Part shown: positions 32,620-41,206 of the stretch, in pieces
Position numbering within the stretch: the stretch's first letter is position 1
Layout: each line of letters starts with the position of its first letter
Assembly: GCA_017996845.1 (NCBI GenBank)
Contig: JAGOGF010000008.1
Location: 1-49,907 of the forward strand
DNA from: Butyrivibrio sp.
GTDB taxonomy: Bacteria > Bacillota_A > Clostridia > Lachnospirales > Lachnospiraceae
DNA length: 49,907 nucleotides
Reading direction: 5' to 3'
The notes under the pieces: generated by a model
Told to the model about the DNA's origin: nothing
Database searches by the model: none
The model's input: only the letters and a program-made list of their open reading frames with translations
Translations under genes and position numbers: made by a program

Positions 32620-33078
32620 TTACTTAATCTGCTTCGTTTTGCCAAAGCTGCTGTGTTTGATTCCATACTCTACCAGGTCCATTACGCGTCCGGTATTCCC
32701 ACTTAGATACAGATACCCGCAGAGTGCTTCCAGACCGGTAGCCTTACGATAATCTCCCACGGATTGATTTTTGGCGCTTGTATAGGACTTGGCGTTTCTC
32801 CCTCTTCGGAATATCCCCGCTTCCTCTTCTGACAGAATGTCCTGGATCACATCTGAAATTTCTGCCTGCATAGCTGCATTCACATATTTCACTTTTCTGC
32901 GATTCAGTTCATTGGCGGGGCGATTCCCTTTCTCCATGACAAGTGTGCGGATGATCAGGTCATAGATTCCGTCTCCGATAAATGCCAGTCCCAGCGGGGA
33001 ATAGGTCCGCAGATCCACCTTATCCAGTTCAAAACGTGCACGAATTTCCTCCGGGAGATCCATCATGCCTTCTTCCAT
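32620..33078 (-). CDS. mrnC: Mini-ribonuclease III
   Basis: RNase III catalytic domain without the double-stranded RNA-binding domain, which matures 23S rRNA ends in Firmicutes. The motif LAFIGDGIYDLIIRTLV contains the catalytic acidic residues; YVNAAMQAEISDVI and RRGRNAKSYTSAKNQSVGDYRKATGLEALCGYLYL match the family. At 152 aa it is normal. Its ATG overlaps the cysS end by 16 nt, with AAGG upstream, so translation is probably coupled. Confidence 0.92.
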   Translation of the reverse strand: MEEGMMDLPEEIRARFELDKVDLRTYSPLGLAFIGDGIYDLIIRTLVMEKGNRPANELNRRKVKYVNAAMQAEISDVIQDILSEEEAGIFRRGRNAKSYTSAKNQSVGDYRKATGLEALCGYLYLSGNTGRVMDLVEYGIKHSSFGKTKQIK

Positions 33079-34472
33079 TTCACACCTTCTCTGGTATCCT
33101 CCAGCACAATTCCCTTTTCCAGAAGTTCCATACGAATTTCGTCTGCACGGGCAAAATCCTTGTCTTTTCTTGCTTTCTGGCGATCTGCGATCAGCTGTTC
33201 AATTTCAGCATCCTGCAATTCTTCCCTGCGTTCAACGATCAGTCCGCACACGCCTGCCAGTTCGATTATTTCACTTCTGAGTGCTTCCAGAAATGCCTTT
33301 GCAGAATCTTCATTCGTATTACTGTTTGCAAATCGTACCAGGTCAAAAATAACAGAGATCGCATCCGCTGTATTAAAGTCATCCTCCATCACACTTTCAA
33401 ATCTGGCCCGCATATCCTGTGCCTGTTTCAAAAGTTCCTGCTCCTGTGCGGTCATATCGACTGCGCGTTCCTTCTCCAGCATGAAATTCAGATTGCTGAC
33501 ACAGGTAACAATCCGTTCATATCCTGCTTTTGCAGCCTCCATCAGATCATCACTGAAATTCAGCGGGCTTCTGTAATGTGCTGACAACATGAACATACGC
33601 AGTACCTGCGGATCGTATTTCTTGATAATATCGCGTACCGTAAAGAAATTACCGGCAGATTTGGACATTTTGTGATTGTTGATATTCAGGAAGGCATTAT
33701 GCATCCAGTAGTTTGCAAACTCCTTGCCGCTGCATGCCTCTGACTGTGCAATTTCATTTTCATGATGCGGGAAGATCAGATCTTCTCCGCCGCCATGGAT
33801 GTCAATCTGCTCGCCCAGATATTTTTTGCTCATGACAGAGCACTCAATATGCCAGCCGGGACGTCCCTTGCACCATGCCGATTCCCAGAAGGGCTCTCCT
33901 TCTTTTTTGGGTTTCCAGAGTACGAAATCCAGCGGATCCTCTTTTTGATCCTGTCCGCTGACTTTCAGCTCACGTTCCCCGGTGCGCAGATCATCCAGAT
34001 TCTTATGAGACAGTTTGCCATACTGCGCAAATTTTCTCGTTCTGTAATATACTGTTCCATCAGCTGCCACATATGCATATTCCTTATCGATCAGTGTCTG
34101 AATCATTTCCAGCATACCGTCAATTTCCTGCGTGGCAAGCGGCGTTACCGTTGCGGGCAGAATATTCATGGACTCCATGTCCTGTCTGCATTCTGCGATA
34201 TATCTGCTGGAAATCACAGAAGAATCTACCCCCTCTTCCACTGCTTTGCGAATAATTTTGTCATCCACATCCGTGAAATTGGAAACAAAATTCACTTCAA
34301 ATCCCTTATACATCAGATATCTGCGCACCGTATCAAAAAAGATCATAGGACGCGCATTTCCGATATGAATCAGATTATAAACAGTAGGTCCGCATACATA
34401 CATTCTTACTTTTCCAGGCTCCAGCGTATGAAATTCTTCTGTCTGTTTGGATTTTGTATTATAAATCTGCAT
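33063..34472 (-). CDS. cysS: Cysteinyl-tRNA synthetase
   Basis: Class I aminoacyl-tRNA synthetase charging tRNA-Cys. HIGH motif appears as LIHIGNARP near residue 35. Zinc ligands are seen in MYVCGPTVY, HIECSVMS and HGGGEDLIFPHHENE. KMSKS appears in HKMSKSAGNF. The C-terminal anticodon-binding part is complete (469 aa). GAGGTG precedes the ATG. It lies 63 nt after ispF and overlaps mrnC, matching the arrangement seen in many Firmicutes. Confidence 0.95.
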   Translation of the reverse strand: MQIYNTKSKQTEEFHTLEPGKVRMYVCGPTVYNLIHIGNARPMIFFDTVRRYLMYKGFEVNFVSNFTDVDDKIIRKAVEEGVDSSVISSRYIAECRQDMESMNILPATVTPLATQEIDGMLEMIQTLIDKEYAYVAADGTVYYRTRKFAQYGKLSHKNLDDLRTGERELKVSGQDQKEDPLDFVLWKPKKEGEPFWESAWCKGRPGWHIECSVMSKKYLGEQIDIHGGGEDLIFPHHENEIAQSEACSGKEFANYWMHNAFLNINNHKMSKSAGNFFTVRDIIKKYDPQVLRMFMLSAHYRSPLNFSDDLMEAAKAGYERIVTCVSNLNFMLEKERAVDMTAQEQELLKQAQDMRARFESVMEDDFNTADAISVIFDLVRFANSNTNEDSAKAFLEALRSEIIELAGVCGLIVERREELQDAEIEQLIADRQKARKDKDFARADEIRMELLEKGIVLEDTREGVKWKKA

Positions 34473-34535
34473 TTTTCACCTCATATTCTGCATTTTATCT
34501 GTCAGTTGCCATCGCTTTTTCTATTCACCATCCGA

Positions 34536-35111
34536 TTATTGTCCCCCGCCGGGACAACCGCTGCAGCCTCCGCAGCCATTTCCAGACGATACAGCTTCTT
34601 CCCCTGTCTGATAGGTTACATTCCTGCTGTATGCTTCTGCAGGAGTCGTCAGCAGGCAGATTGCCTGTGCAGAGATGCCTTCTCCCGTTCCGGTGAATCC
34701 AAGTCCCTCTTCCGTTGTTGCCTTCACATTTACCTGTGAAAGATCCAGTTCCAAAGTATCTGCGATGTTCTGGCGCATCTGATCGATATAAGGCCTCATT
34801 TTAGGCATTTGCGCAATGATCGTTGCATCAATATTCTCGATCAGAAATCTTTGTTCCTGTAGCATTTCCCCGACTTTTTTCAGCAGCATGACTGAATTGG
34901 CCCCTTCATACGCAGGATCGTTATCCGGAAAAAATTTTCCGATATCCCCCAGCGCCGCGGCACCAAGCAGTGCATCCATAATCGCATGCAGCAGCACATC
35001 CGCATCTGAATGTCCCAGAAGACCTTTTTCAAAAGGGATTTCCACGCCCCCCATTATCAGCTTTCGTTTCTCCACCAGGCGGTGGACATCATAGCCCATT
35101 CCTATATGCAT
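34536..35111 (-). CDS. ispF: 2-C-methyl-D-erythritol 2,4-cyclodiphosphate synthase with Cys/Gly tail
   Basis: Enzyme of the MEP isoprenoid pathway that forms MEcPP. Metal ligands Asp8 and His10 (GYDVHRL) and His42 ([19 protein letters not shown]) are present, as are [11 protein letters not shown] and [17 protein letters not shown]. The catalytic core ends near 157. About 34 extra residues follow, ending in [14 protein letters not shown] with Cys180, 183 and 186. A C-x2-C-x2-C tail is not part of standard IspF and could bind metal. AAAGGAT is the likely binding site. Downstream of azlD and upstream of cysS. Confidence 0.93.
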   Translation of the reverse strand: MHIGMGYDVHRLVEKRKLIMGGVEIPFEKGLLGHSDADVLLHAIMDALLGAAALGDIGKFFPDNDPAYEGANSVMLLKKVGEMLQEQRFLIENIDATIIAQMPKMRPYIDQMRQNIADTLELDLSQVNVKATTEEGLGFTGTGEGISAQAICLLTTPAEAYSRNVTYQTGEEAVSSGNGCGGCSGCPGGGQ

Positions 35112-35160
35112 TGAATCAGTTATCCTTTCTCATCAGCAAAGAGTTACACAACCGCAGACT

Positions 35161-35463
35161 TTATAAAAAAAGTTCGACTATAAACGCCGCAGCACACGCA
35201 CATGCCGCAACCATCAGAAGACTTTTCCGGTAAAATGAAAGTATCAGGGCAGTTGCAAATCCGGCAATAGAAGCAGGTCTGTGATCAGCTGCCGAAAGAA
35301 TTGCCGGAAAAGTCATGGCAGCCAGTGTAGCATATGGTACATAATACAGAAATGATCGGATAAAAGGACTCTTTATCTCTTTTCTGATCAGTGTCAGCGG
35401 AAGCGCCCGAATCAGGTATGTCACAAGTGCCATTACCAGAATATACAGATAAACATTATGCAT
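35161..35463 (-). CDS. azlD: AzlD-family branched-chain amino acid export subunit
   Basis: Small membrane protein (100 aa, three to four spans) that works with AzlC to export branched-chain amino acids in known cases. IRALPLTLI and FLYYVPYATLAAMTFPAIL are family motifs. I start at ATG 35463, with GGAGG in the end of azlC as its binding site; this gives an 8-nt overlap with azlC and implies coupled translation. A longer in-frame start upstream is not supported. Confidence 0.88.
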   Translation of the reverse strand: MHNVYLYILVMALVTYLIRALPLTLIRKEIKSPFIRSFLYYVPYATLAAMTFPAILSAADHRPASIAGFATALILSFYRKSLLMVAACACAAAFIVELFL

Positions 35464-36184
35464 CCGTCTGTACCTCCTGCTGCACCTGTTCCGTAACCGG
35501 CGCAAGAATAGCAGCGGCTGCCGCAACTGTGACTGTTACAATAATAATCCGGAATCCGGATGAAATTTCCTTCAGCGACGGCGCCCAAGTAAATATCGCA
35601 CTCAGCAGCATTGCCGCAATAACCACCACAAGTACACTTCTTTTTTCTCTTGCCGGCGGAATGATAATTGCCAGGAACATCCCGTAAATAGCAAGTCCCA
35701 GGCAGCTGATCAGCCGCTGCGGCATAATCTGACCTGCCGCGGCACCCAGAAATGTTCCCAGTGCCCACCCGGATACCGATATCAGGATCAGACCGTAGGA
35801 ATACACCGGATGCAGTTCCCCTTTATGCAGTACACTGACGCCGAAAATCTCATCGGTCACGCCATATGCAATCGCAAGGCGGTTGCCGGTTGATACTTCC
35901 GGCTGCAGTTTCTGCGTGAGTGCACAGGACATCAACAGATAGCGCATATTGACGACCAACTGCAAAAGTGCCATTTCTGCCAGGGTAGCCTGATGTGCAA
36001 TCAGCTCGAGTGAGGAAAACTGCCCCGCGCTCGTGACATTCATCAGCGACATCGTTACCGCCTGCAGCACACTCAGTCCGGCTTCCGACGCCTGTATTCC
36101 AAATGCAAAGGAAACGGCCAGATAACCGAGGCAAATCGGTATTCCATCTCTTATGCCGTTTCGAAAATCACTCCAAGATCCCAT
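35456..36184 (-). CDS. azlC: AzlC-family branched-chain amino acid permease
   Basis: Integral membrane protein of 242 aa with about six to eight hydrophobic segments. GIRDGIPICLGYLAVSFAFG at the N-terminus and SLMNVTSAGQFSSLELIA match AzlC. With AzlD it probably exports branched-chain amino acids or analogues. ATG at 36184 is chosen because AAGGGAG (36190-36196) lies just upstream and overlaps the alaX stop; a GTG two codons earlier sits in that site. Flanked by an alanyl-tRNA editing gene and azlD. Confidence 0.9.
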   Translation of the reverse strand: MGSWSDFRNGIRDGIPICLGYLAVSFAFGIQASEAGLSVLQAVTMSLMNVTSAGQFSSLELIAHQATLAEMALLQLVVNMRYLLMSCALTQKLQPEVSTGNRLAIAYGVTDEIFGVSVLHKGELHPVYSYGLILISVSGWALGTFLGAAAGQIMPQRLISCLGLAIYGMFLAIIIPPAREKRSVLVVVIAAMLLSAIFTWAPSLKEISSGFRIIIVTVTVAAAAAILAPVTEQVQQEVQTDA

Positions 36185-36194
36185 TACCACTCCC

Positions 36195-37364
36195 TTACAG
36201 GTCTTTCAGGCATGCCTGAATTTTCTGTGCAGATACTTCCTGCAGCTGTCCCTGTATCATCCGTTCTGAGCCGCCGCCTTTGGCACCCAGTTCTTCCTGC
36301 AGCAGTCTTCCCGCCGTTCTGGCATCTTTCTGCGCACTCCCGATTATATACCGGTAGCCATCCGCATCTGTTCCGGCAAAGACCGCGCACCATCCGCTGT
36401 GCTCAGCTGTCAACAGATTCACGCTCTCCCGCAGGATCCTGCCATCCGTTTCTTCCGTAAACCAAATAACATTTTCCTGATTTTGCGGAATATCACGCAG
36501 ACGATATCGCATCAGTTCCAGGCCCGCCTGCTGGAGTTTCCCCGCAAGATCTGCGTGATCTTTCTGCTGCTTGCGTATGATCCCGGGTATCTGATCCGCT
36601 GCCGTTGAAAGAGAAGCTGCAAGCTCCGTCAGCATTGCATGCTCTTGTGTAAAAAGTGCCAGTGCCCTTTCGCCGCATAGGATACTGATCCGTACGCCAC
36701 TTTTATATTTCTGGCTGCCAACCACTTTTAATAAACCGATTTCTCCGGTTCTTTTCACATGCGGGGCGCAGCATGCACAGACATCATATCCCGGCACGGT
36801 TACGATTCGCACCTGCCCGTCGATTTCCTTTTTGCTCCGGTACTGGAGCGTCATCAGCTCCTGTGCAGAAGGGTAGGATATCTGAATCTCCAGATTCAGG
36901 CTGATGACCCTGTTCACTTCCTGCTCGATCTTACTGATCTGTTCTCCGCTCAGTACCCCATTATAGTCCATGGTTACAACCGAATCACTCAGATGGAAGC
37001 CCACATTATCATATCCATAGGAAGCATGCACGATTCCGGAAAAAATATGTTCCCCGGAGTGCTGCTGCATATTACTGAAACGATGTTCCCAGTTGATTCT
37101 GCCCTGCACCTGCTGCCCTGCGGGAAGCGGTTCTGAAAGCAGATGGATGATTACGCCCGCATGGATCTGTACATCCTCCACCGCAATATCCGAGAGCGTC
37201 CCGGTATCGGCTGTCTGTCCGCCCTCCTCCGGGAAAAAGAGTGTACGATCCAGTATCACTTCATACTGCTTTTTCTGCTGTCTACTAATCTCATTGCAAG
37301 ATAACACCATCGCCGAAAACGCTCCGGCATATGCATCTGCATCATATAATTTCTCTGTTATCAT
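36195..37364 (-). CDS. Alanyl-tRNA editing protein, AlaX-L/DHHA1 type
   Basis: Free-standing trans-editing enzyme that hydrolyses mischarged tRNA-Ala. The N-terminal alanyl-synthetase-like beta-barrel has FPEEGGQ, and the zinc-binding editing site has His102 and His106 (HSGEH) plus Cys198 and His202 in CCAPH. The C-terminal DHHA1 domain ends with GAKGGGSERMIQGQL. At 389 aa it is the long form. It has a strong promoter and starts the azlC-azlD-ispF-cysS stretch, so amino-acid handling and tRNA genes share one transcript at least in part. Confidence 0.9.
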   Translation of the reverse strand: MITEKLYDADAYAGAFSAMVLSCNEISRQQKKQYEVILDRTLFFPEEGGQTADTGTLSDIAVEDVQIHAGVIIHLLSEPLPAGQQVQGRINWEHRFSNMQQHSGEHIFSGIVHASYGYDNVGFHLSDSVVTMDYNGVLSGEQISKIEQEVNRVISLNLEIQISYPSAQELMTLQYRSKKEIDGQVRIVTVPGYDVCACCAPHVKRTGEIGLLKVVGSQKYKSGVRISILCGERALALFTQEHAMLTELAASLSTAADQIPGIIRKQQKDHADLAGKLQQAGLELMRYRLRDIPQNQENVIWFTEETDGRILRESVNLLTAEHSGWCAVFAGTDADGYRYIIGSAQKDARTAGRLLQEELGAKGGGSERMIQGQLQEVSAQKIQACLKDL

Positions 37365-37436
37365 TTTGTCCCCATTTTTTCGGGTATTTTGCTATCGGCA
37401 TATCCTGTATTAACACAGTTATCCGCATATGGTGCT

Positions 37437-37465
37437 ATTATACCGTTTTTATCCACTGCAGACAA
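37437..37465 (-). promoter_or_regulatory. Promoter of the alaX-azlCD operon
   Basis: TTGTCT (37465-37460), 17 bp, TATAAT (37442-37437). Confidence 0.7.
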
Positions 37466-37479
37466 GCCGGGATCACAGC

Positions 37480-39537
37480 TTATACAATGGTAACTTTACC
37501 GGAATGATCTACGGTAACGGTTCTCATCCGTTTTTCCATGTCATAATTTCTGGTATATCCGTCATCATCATACCAGCGATAGGAAGCGCTGTCTTTTTGC
37601 ACAAAACTCAGAACCTTGCACTGGCTGGCAAAAGAAGGTTCTTCCTCCACATTCATAATCTGTCCGGTCACGATGGGAACGATGTGCTCCGGTTTTATGA
37701 ATATCAGAACTTCATTCACCGCTGCCGGCAGATAATGATCCCCCTCTGCAAGAACTTCGGTATCATAATCCGTCATGCTGCGAAAGCGATATAATTTCAT
37801 CTCTTCCGGCAGATACACGTTTCTGCCTACCGCATTCTGTTCACAGACAGGTGCGATCATAATGCTCTCCCCGACACACAGCTGGTCTTCAATATGCCTT
37901 GCACGTACATTATCCGGATAGTCAAAGGCAAGTGGTCTGAAGTACATGGTATCATTTAATGCTGCCTTCATATATTCACTGTAAATATAGGGCAGCAGCA
38001 TATAACGCAGTCCGATCAAATCTGCAGCCTCTTTCCGGTCAAAGCAAAAAGCTTCCTGCGATCTCGTCCCAAGCGCTGCATGATTTCGCATCAGCGGTGT
38101 GAAAATGCCAAACTCCAGCCAGCGAAGCAGCAGATCCGGTGTACAGTCGCTTCCAAATCCGCCGATATCCGATCCGCTGTACAGGAATCCGCACATATTC
38201 AGTCCTGCCATCTGTTTCATGCTAAGTGCAATATGTGACCACCAGGACTGGTTATCTCCGGTCCATATTCCGCCATATCTGTGCATTCCAATATAGGATG
38301 CACGGGAAAACAACAGTACCCGCTTATCCGGAGAAAGTCTTTCAAAAGCTTCACCCGCAGCTTTTGTCATGTTGTACCCGTACAGATTATGTACCAGATC
38401 ATGCCGGATTTTCTGTCCTTCATAATTATGGTAAAAAGAAGCATAATCCTCGGCACGGTTATCAATTCCGCCGATCAGATTCTTCAGTTCGAAAAATGAC
38501 CAGATATCCAGTTCCTTATCCCGATAATCCTCCAGCTGTTCAAAAACTTCCTTTAAATGCTGTTCGGAGTAAAAAATTGCAGGTTCATTCATATCGTTCC
38601 AGAATCCTTCAATTCCCTGATTCAGCAGTACTTTATACCAGTTTCCAAACCACTGTCTTACTTCCTCATTCAATACATCCGGAAAATGCACCTTACCGGG
38701 CCATACTGCTGCCGTAAACGGTTTGCCGTCTTCGCCTTTACAGAAATATTCATTTGCCATTCCTTCTTCATAAACCGGATAGCCCTTTTCAATCTTGACC
38801 CCTGCATCAATAATCGGAACCAGATGAATCTGTTCCTTTTTCATTTCCCTGACAAATTCGGGAAAATCAGGAAATGCCTGTCCGTCAATCGTAAAATCCT
38901 TAAAATGATCCATATAATCAATATCCAGATAGACGCTGTCCAATGGAATATTATGTTCTCTGTACTGTTTAACGATCTCCCGTATATCCGTGCTGTTCTT
39001 ATAACCCCAGCGGCTCTGTCCGAAACCAAAAGCCCATTTTGGCGGAATATAGCTTCTGCCGATCAATCCACGAAATTCGTGTACAATCTGCATTGCGCAT
39101 CCGGCATTTGCCTTTTCATTCTGCGCATCTGCCTCAATCACATAACAGTCATAATCCGGATTTTCAAAGGTGATTATCATCTGATCATAGGATGTATAAC
39201 CGATATCAAAAGTCACTTTCCCCGGTGTATCCAGGAAAAGTCCAAATGTCACGGTTCCGTCAATAAGTAGAAAATTATGGGCACCGTATAATGCATGTTT
39301 CCCTTCTGTATGATTGGGATCATCGGCATTATCGCTGACATAGATCCATCCTCTTTTGTTAATACCGCGGACCTGTTCTCCCAGACCATATACAACCGCA
39401 TCCGGATCCAGCTGCATGGAAAGCTTTTTTCCATCATCTTCCATCTTCAGATATGGGATTTCACAGGTTTGTGTTTCCAGTTTTTCAACTACCGCATATG
39501 TTTCCAAAGGACTTCCAACCGCATATTTTCTGATCAT
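37480..39537 (-). CDS. Alpha-glucosidase, glycoside hydrolase family 31
   Basis: Intracellular retaining glycosidase (no signal peptide) acting on alpha-glucosides such as isomaltose or maltose. The nucleophile is Asp315 in GFWNDMNEP, and the acid/base is Asp428 in WTGDNQSWW. The N-terminal beta-sandwich, (beta/alpha)8 barrel and C-terminal sheets are complete (685 aa). It closely resembles, from memory, the Blautia obeum enzyme Ro-alphaG1, which prefers alpha-1,6 links. ATG at 39537 gives the MIRKYAVG start of that enzyme and a good distance to GGGAG. The gene follows the carD terminator and appears monocistronic; no sugar transporter is adjacent. Confidence 0.92.
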   Translation of the reverse strand: MIRKYAVGSPLETYAVVEKLETQTCEIPYLKMEDDGKKLSMQLDPDAVVYGLGEQVRGINKRGWIYVSDNADDPNHTEGKHALYGAHNFLLIDGTVTFGLFLDTPGKVTFDIGYTSYDQMIITFENPDYDCYVIEADAQNEKANAGCAMQIVHEFRGLIGRSYIPPKWAFGFGQSRWGYKNSTDIREIVKQYREHNIPLDSVYLDIDYMDHFKDFTIDGQAFPDFPEFVREMKKEQIHLVPIIDAGVKIEKGYPVYEEGMANEYFCKGEDGKPFTAAVWPGKVHFPDVLNEEVRQWFGNWYKVLLNQGIEGFWNDMNEPAIFYSEQHLKEVFEQLEDYRDKELDIWSFFELKNLIGGIDNRAEDYASFYHNYEGQKIRHDLVHNLYGYNMTKAAGEAFERLSPDKRVLLFSRASYIGMHRYGGIWTGDNQSWWSHIALSMKQMAGLNMCGFLYSGSDIGGFGSDCTPDLLLRWLEFGIFTPLMRNHAALGTRSQEAFCFDRKEAADLIGLRYMLLPYIYSEYMKAALNDTMYFRPLAFDYPDNVRARHIEDQLCVGESIMIAPVCEQNAVGRNVYLPEEMKLYRFRSMTDYDTEVLAEGDHYLPAAVNEVLIFIKPEHIVPIVTGQIMNVEEEPSFASQCKVLSFVQKDSASYRWYDDDGYTRNYDMEKRMRTVTVDHSGKVTIV

Positions 39538-39586
39538 ATCCATCATCTCCCGTGATCATTTTGAAAAAACACAATATCTGAATCTG

Positions 39587-39592
39587 ATTATA
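39587..39592 (-). promoter_or_regulatory. Possible -10 of the alpha-glucosidase gene
   Basis: A perfect TATAAT on the minus strand, just past the carD terminator. The -35 region is not clear. Confidence 0.4.
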
Positions 39593-39615
39593 CTTTTTTT
39601 TAATTCAAAAGAAAA

Positions 39616-39653
39616 GAACTGTTGTACGGCTTTCGTGTGCCTTACAACAGTTC
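39616..39653 (-). terminator. Terminator of the CarD-family gene
   Basis: GAACTGTTGTA pairs with TACAACAGTTC (11 bp, with an inner GGC/GCC), followed by TTTTCTTTT on the minus strand. Confidence 0.8.
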
Positions 39654-39687
39654 CTGTTATAATCATTCCGATCATACGGTAAATATG

Positions 39688-40206
39688 TTAATTCGTTTCC
39701 AGAGAAAGCTGTGAAAGATTCTCTCTTACCCTCTCCTGAATCGCCTTCCAATCAGAATCCAGAGCAAAAGCTATTTCAGAGTAGAGCAGCTTTTCTGCAA
39801 TCGCAAGATATTTCTCATCTATGGCCGCGAATTTTTTCCCTTCCGTTTCGCGGATCGCTTTTACCTTATAAAGTGACTTGATCATGCTCATCATTTCACC
39901 TGCCAGATTGCGCTTGATCACTTCTACAATTGCCGCTTCCGATTTCTTGCCAACAGGAATTTCCATTTCATCGACATCCCCGATTTCTTCCACAAGACCT
40001 TCCGCATCGTCTGTCTGTATGACATCTCTCATTTTGTCTTCCGCACCTTCAACCGGCACATATAACAGTCCGTTGGTGTCAATCGCAGATACCAGCAAAT
40101 AATACAGCTTTTCCTTCCCGTGCTCAATAAATGAAGGTACCAGGATATCACTTACCTTACACAGACCATGACTGCCATATACTGCCACAGCACCTTTTTC
40201 CAGCAT
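39688..40206 (-). CDS. CarD/CdnL/TRCF-family transcription regulator
   Basis: A 172-aa protein with an N-terminal Tudor-like RNA-polymerase interaction domain (GAVAVYGSHGLCKVSDI and YYLLVSAIDTNGLLYVPVEGAEDKMRDV). A C-terminal helical DNA-binding domain follows (about 85-165). Known CarD proteins bind the RNA polymerase beta subunit and stabilise open promoter complexes, affecting rRNA and stress genes. I start at ATG 40206, with AAAGGGG seven bases upstream. The gene has a strong promoter about 260 bp upstream and a long folded leader, suggesting post-initiation control. Confidence 0.88.
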   Translation of the reverse strand: MLEKGAVAVYGSHGLCKVSDILVPSFIEHGKEKLYYLLVSAIDTNGLLYVPVEGAEDKMRDVIQTDDAEGLVEEIGDVDEMEIPVGKKSEAAIVEVIKRNLAGEMMSMIKSLYKVKAIRETEGKKFAAIDEKYLAIAEKLLYSEIAFALDSDWKAIQERVRENLSQLSLETN

Positions 40207-40470
40207 TTCTACCCCTTTCTGGCGCTTATTCACGCCAAAACTGAAATCTCAAATGTTTTCAGAACATCCTGCTGATTTCATCCCACGGTGTTGCCCACCG
40301 CACGGCATGGAATAAAAAGCATTCCACTGCAAATTCCGGATTTGCACTTGTTGTCCCCCTCTTACCTTTTATCTGCGTCCCTGCAGCACTGTCTCTTATG
40401 CCCGGACATGCCGAAACAGTATAAAACATGGCCTGAGGAATCCTCCGCAAGCCACGTATTCACTGTATCT
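40207..40470 (-). ncRNA. Long structured leader of the CarD-family gene (candidate regulatory RNA)
   Basis: This stretch has no convincing gene but would be transcribed as a leader of about 258 nt. Five hairpins follow one another in minus-strand order: 40346-40328 (7 bp, 5-nt loop), 40326-40308 (6 bp), 40300-40286 (CGGTG/CACCG), 40279-40243 (GAAATC/GATTTC enclosing ATGTT/AACAT), and 40237-40220 (TGGCG/CGCCA). The last is just before the ribosome binding site. A 56-codon frame crosses several of them. Confidence 0.5.
40259..40429 (-). CDS. Doubtful 56-aa small ORF in the CarD leader
   Basis: An open frame from ATG 40429 to TGA 40259. GGAGG lies about 12 nt upstream, rather far. The peptide has no recognisable domain; its second half is aromatic (FLFHAVRWATPWDE). 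It overlaps four of the leader hairpins, so the RNA structure may explain the conservation, if any. It could be a leader peptide or chance. Confidence 0.2.
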   Translation of the reverse strand: MFYTVSACPGIRDSAAGTQIKGKRGTTSANPEFAVECFLFHAVRWATPWDEISRMF

Positions 40471-40499
40471 ATCATAACAAATTTGTAAAAAAATTGTAA
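40471..40499 (-). promoter_or_regulatory. Promoter of the CarD-family gene
   Basis: TTACAA (40499-40494), 17 bp, TATGAT (40476-40471). The next good start codon is more than 250 bp away, hence a long leader. Confidence 0.65.
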
Positions 40500-40518
40500 T
40501 ATTAATAATACCCAAAAA

Positions 40519-41088
40519 TTAAAACGCGTTTCCGCTCTTTTTTCGCCATTCTTCATACGAAATATTGGTAAAATGTTCAATCCGGTGCTCCTGCAGCATT
40601 GGATTATAAGAATCCGGATTCCTGTGATCATATCGAAATCCGCACTTTTCTATTACGCGCATGGATCTGATATTCCCATCATAATAAGTACACCAGATTC
40701 TCTGCAGATGCAGGTCTTCAAATCCGTAGCGCAGAATTTCTCCGACTGCTTCCGGGATCAGTCCGTTGCCCCAAAACGGAACCCCCAGCCAGTAACCGAT
40801 CTCGCCTTCTGCCTCCGTTCTGCACCTTGCAATGCTTTCCCCTGTCATAATACCGATACTTCCTGCCGGCTCGCCGTTTCCCTCCCGCATCACAACCGCA
40901 AAGTTACCTTCCCTGCCAAGCACGGTACGGATAATCGCCCTGCTGTACTGCACATCTGTATGCGGCAGCCATCCTGCATTGGGACCGATCTGCGGATCTT
41001 TTGCATACCGGTACAGAACTTCCGCATCGTCCTCCTTCCACGGACGAAGGATCAGTCTCTTTGTTTCCAACCTGACACTGTTATTCAT
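40519..41088 (-). CDS. GNAT acetyltransferase, RimJ/RimL type
   Basis: A 189-aa acetyltransferase. LETKRLILRPWKEDDAEVLYRYAKDP is the classic RimJ/RimL start. GEIGYWLGVPFWGNGLIPEAVGEILRYGFEDLHLQRIWC holds the acetyl-CoA site and following helix. NIRSMRVIEKCGFRYD completes the fold. Substrates of this group range from ribosomal protein N-termini to small molecules, so no substrate is assigned. ATG at 41088 has AGGGGAG upstream. It is divergent from the phosphodiester-glycosidase-like gene. Confidence 0.87.
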   Translation of the reverse strand: MNNSVRLETKRLILRPWKEDDAEVLYRYAKDPQIGPNAGWLPHTDVQYSRAIIRTVLGREGNFAVVMREGNGEPAGSIGIMTGESIARCRTEAEGEIGYWLGVPFWGNGLIPEAVGEILRYGFEDLHLQRIWCTYYDGNIRSMRVIEKCGFRYDHRNPDSYNPMLQEHRIEHFTNISYEEWRKKSGNAF

Positions 41089-41163
41089 GTTTTCTCCCCT
41101 GTTACATCCAAAATATATCATGGCAGCATGCAGAAGGCTCTATACCCTGTCTGTATCCATAAA

Positions 41164-41192
41164 TTATCACGCTCCCATTAACATAATATGCT
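41164..41192 (+). promoter_or_regulatory. Possible promoter of the phosphodiester glycosidase-like gene
   Basis: TTATCA (41164-41169), 17 bp, TATGCT (41187-41192). Each hexamer matches 4 of 6 consensus bases. Confidence 0.4.
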
Positions 41193-41206
41193 ACAATGGG
41201 GATCAG

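Noticed and set aside
31880..32752. Plus-strand frame of 290 codons opposite rlmB
   Set aside because: Its Cys/His/Arg-rich repeats are the shadow of the rlmB tandem repeats. No start signal and no recognisable protein.
33762..34739. Plus-strand frame of 325 codons opposite cysS and ispF
   Set aside because: Antisense to two well-supported essential genes; composition is not protein-like and there is no ribosome binding site.
38557..39270. Plus-strand frame of 237 codons opposite the alpha-glucosidase gene
   Set aside because: Antisense shadow; the GH31 frame has both catalytic residues and full length.
40832..41206. Upstream extension of the phosphodiester-glycosidase-like frame
   Set aside because: The extension runs antisense through the RimJ/RimL-type acetyltransferase and upstream of the likely promoter; the membrane anchor begins only later.
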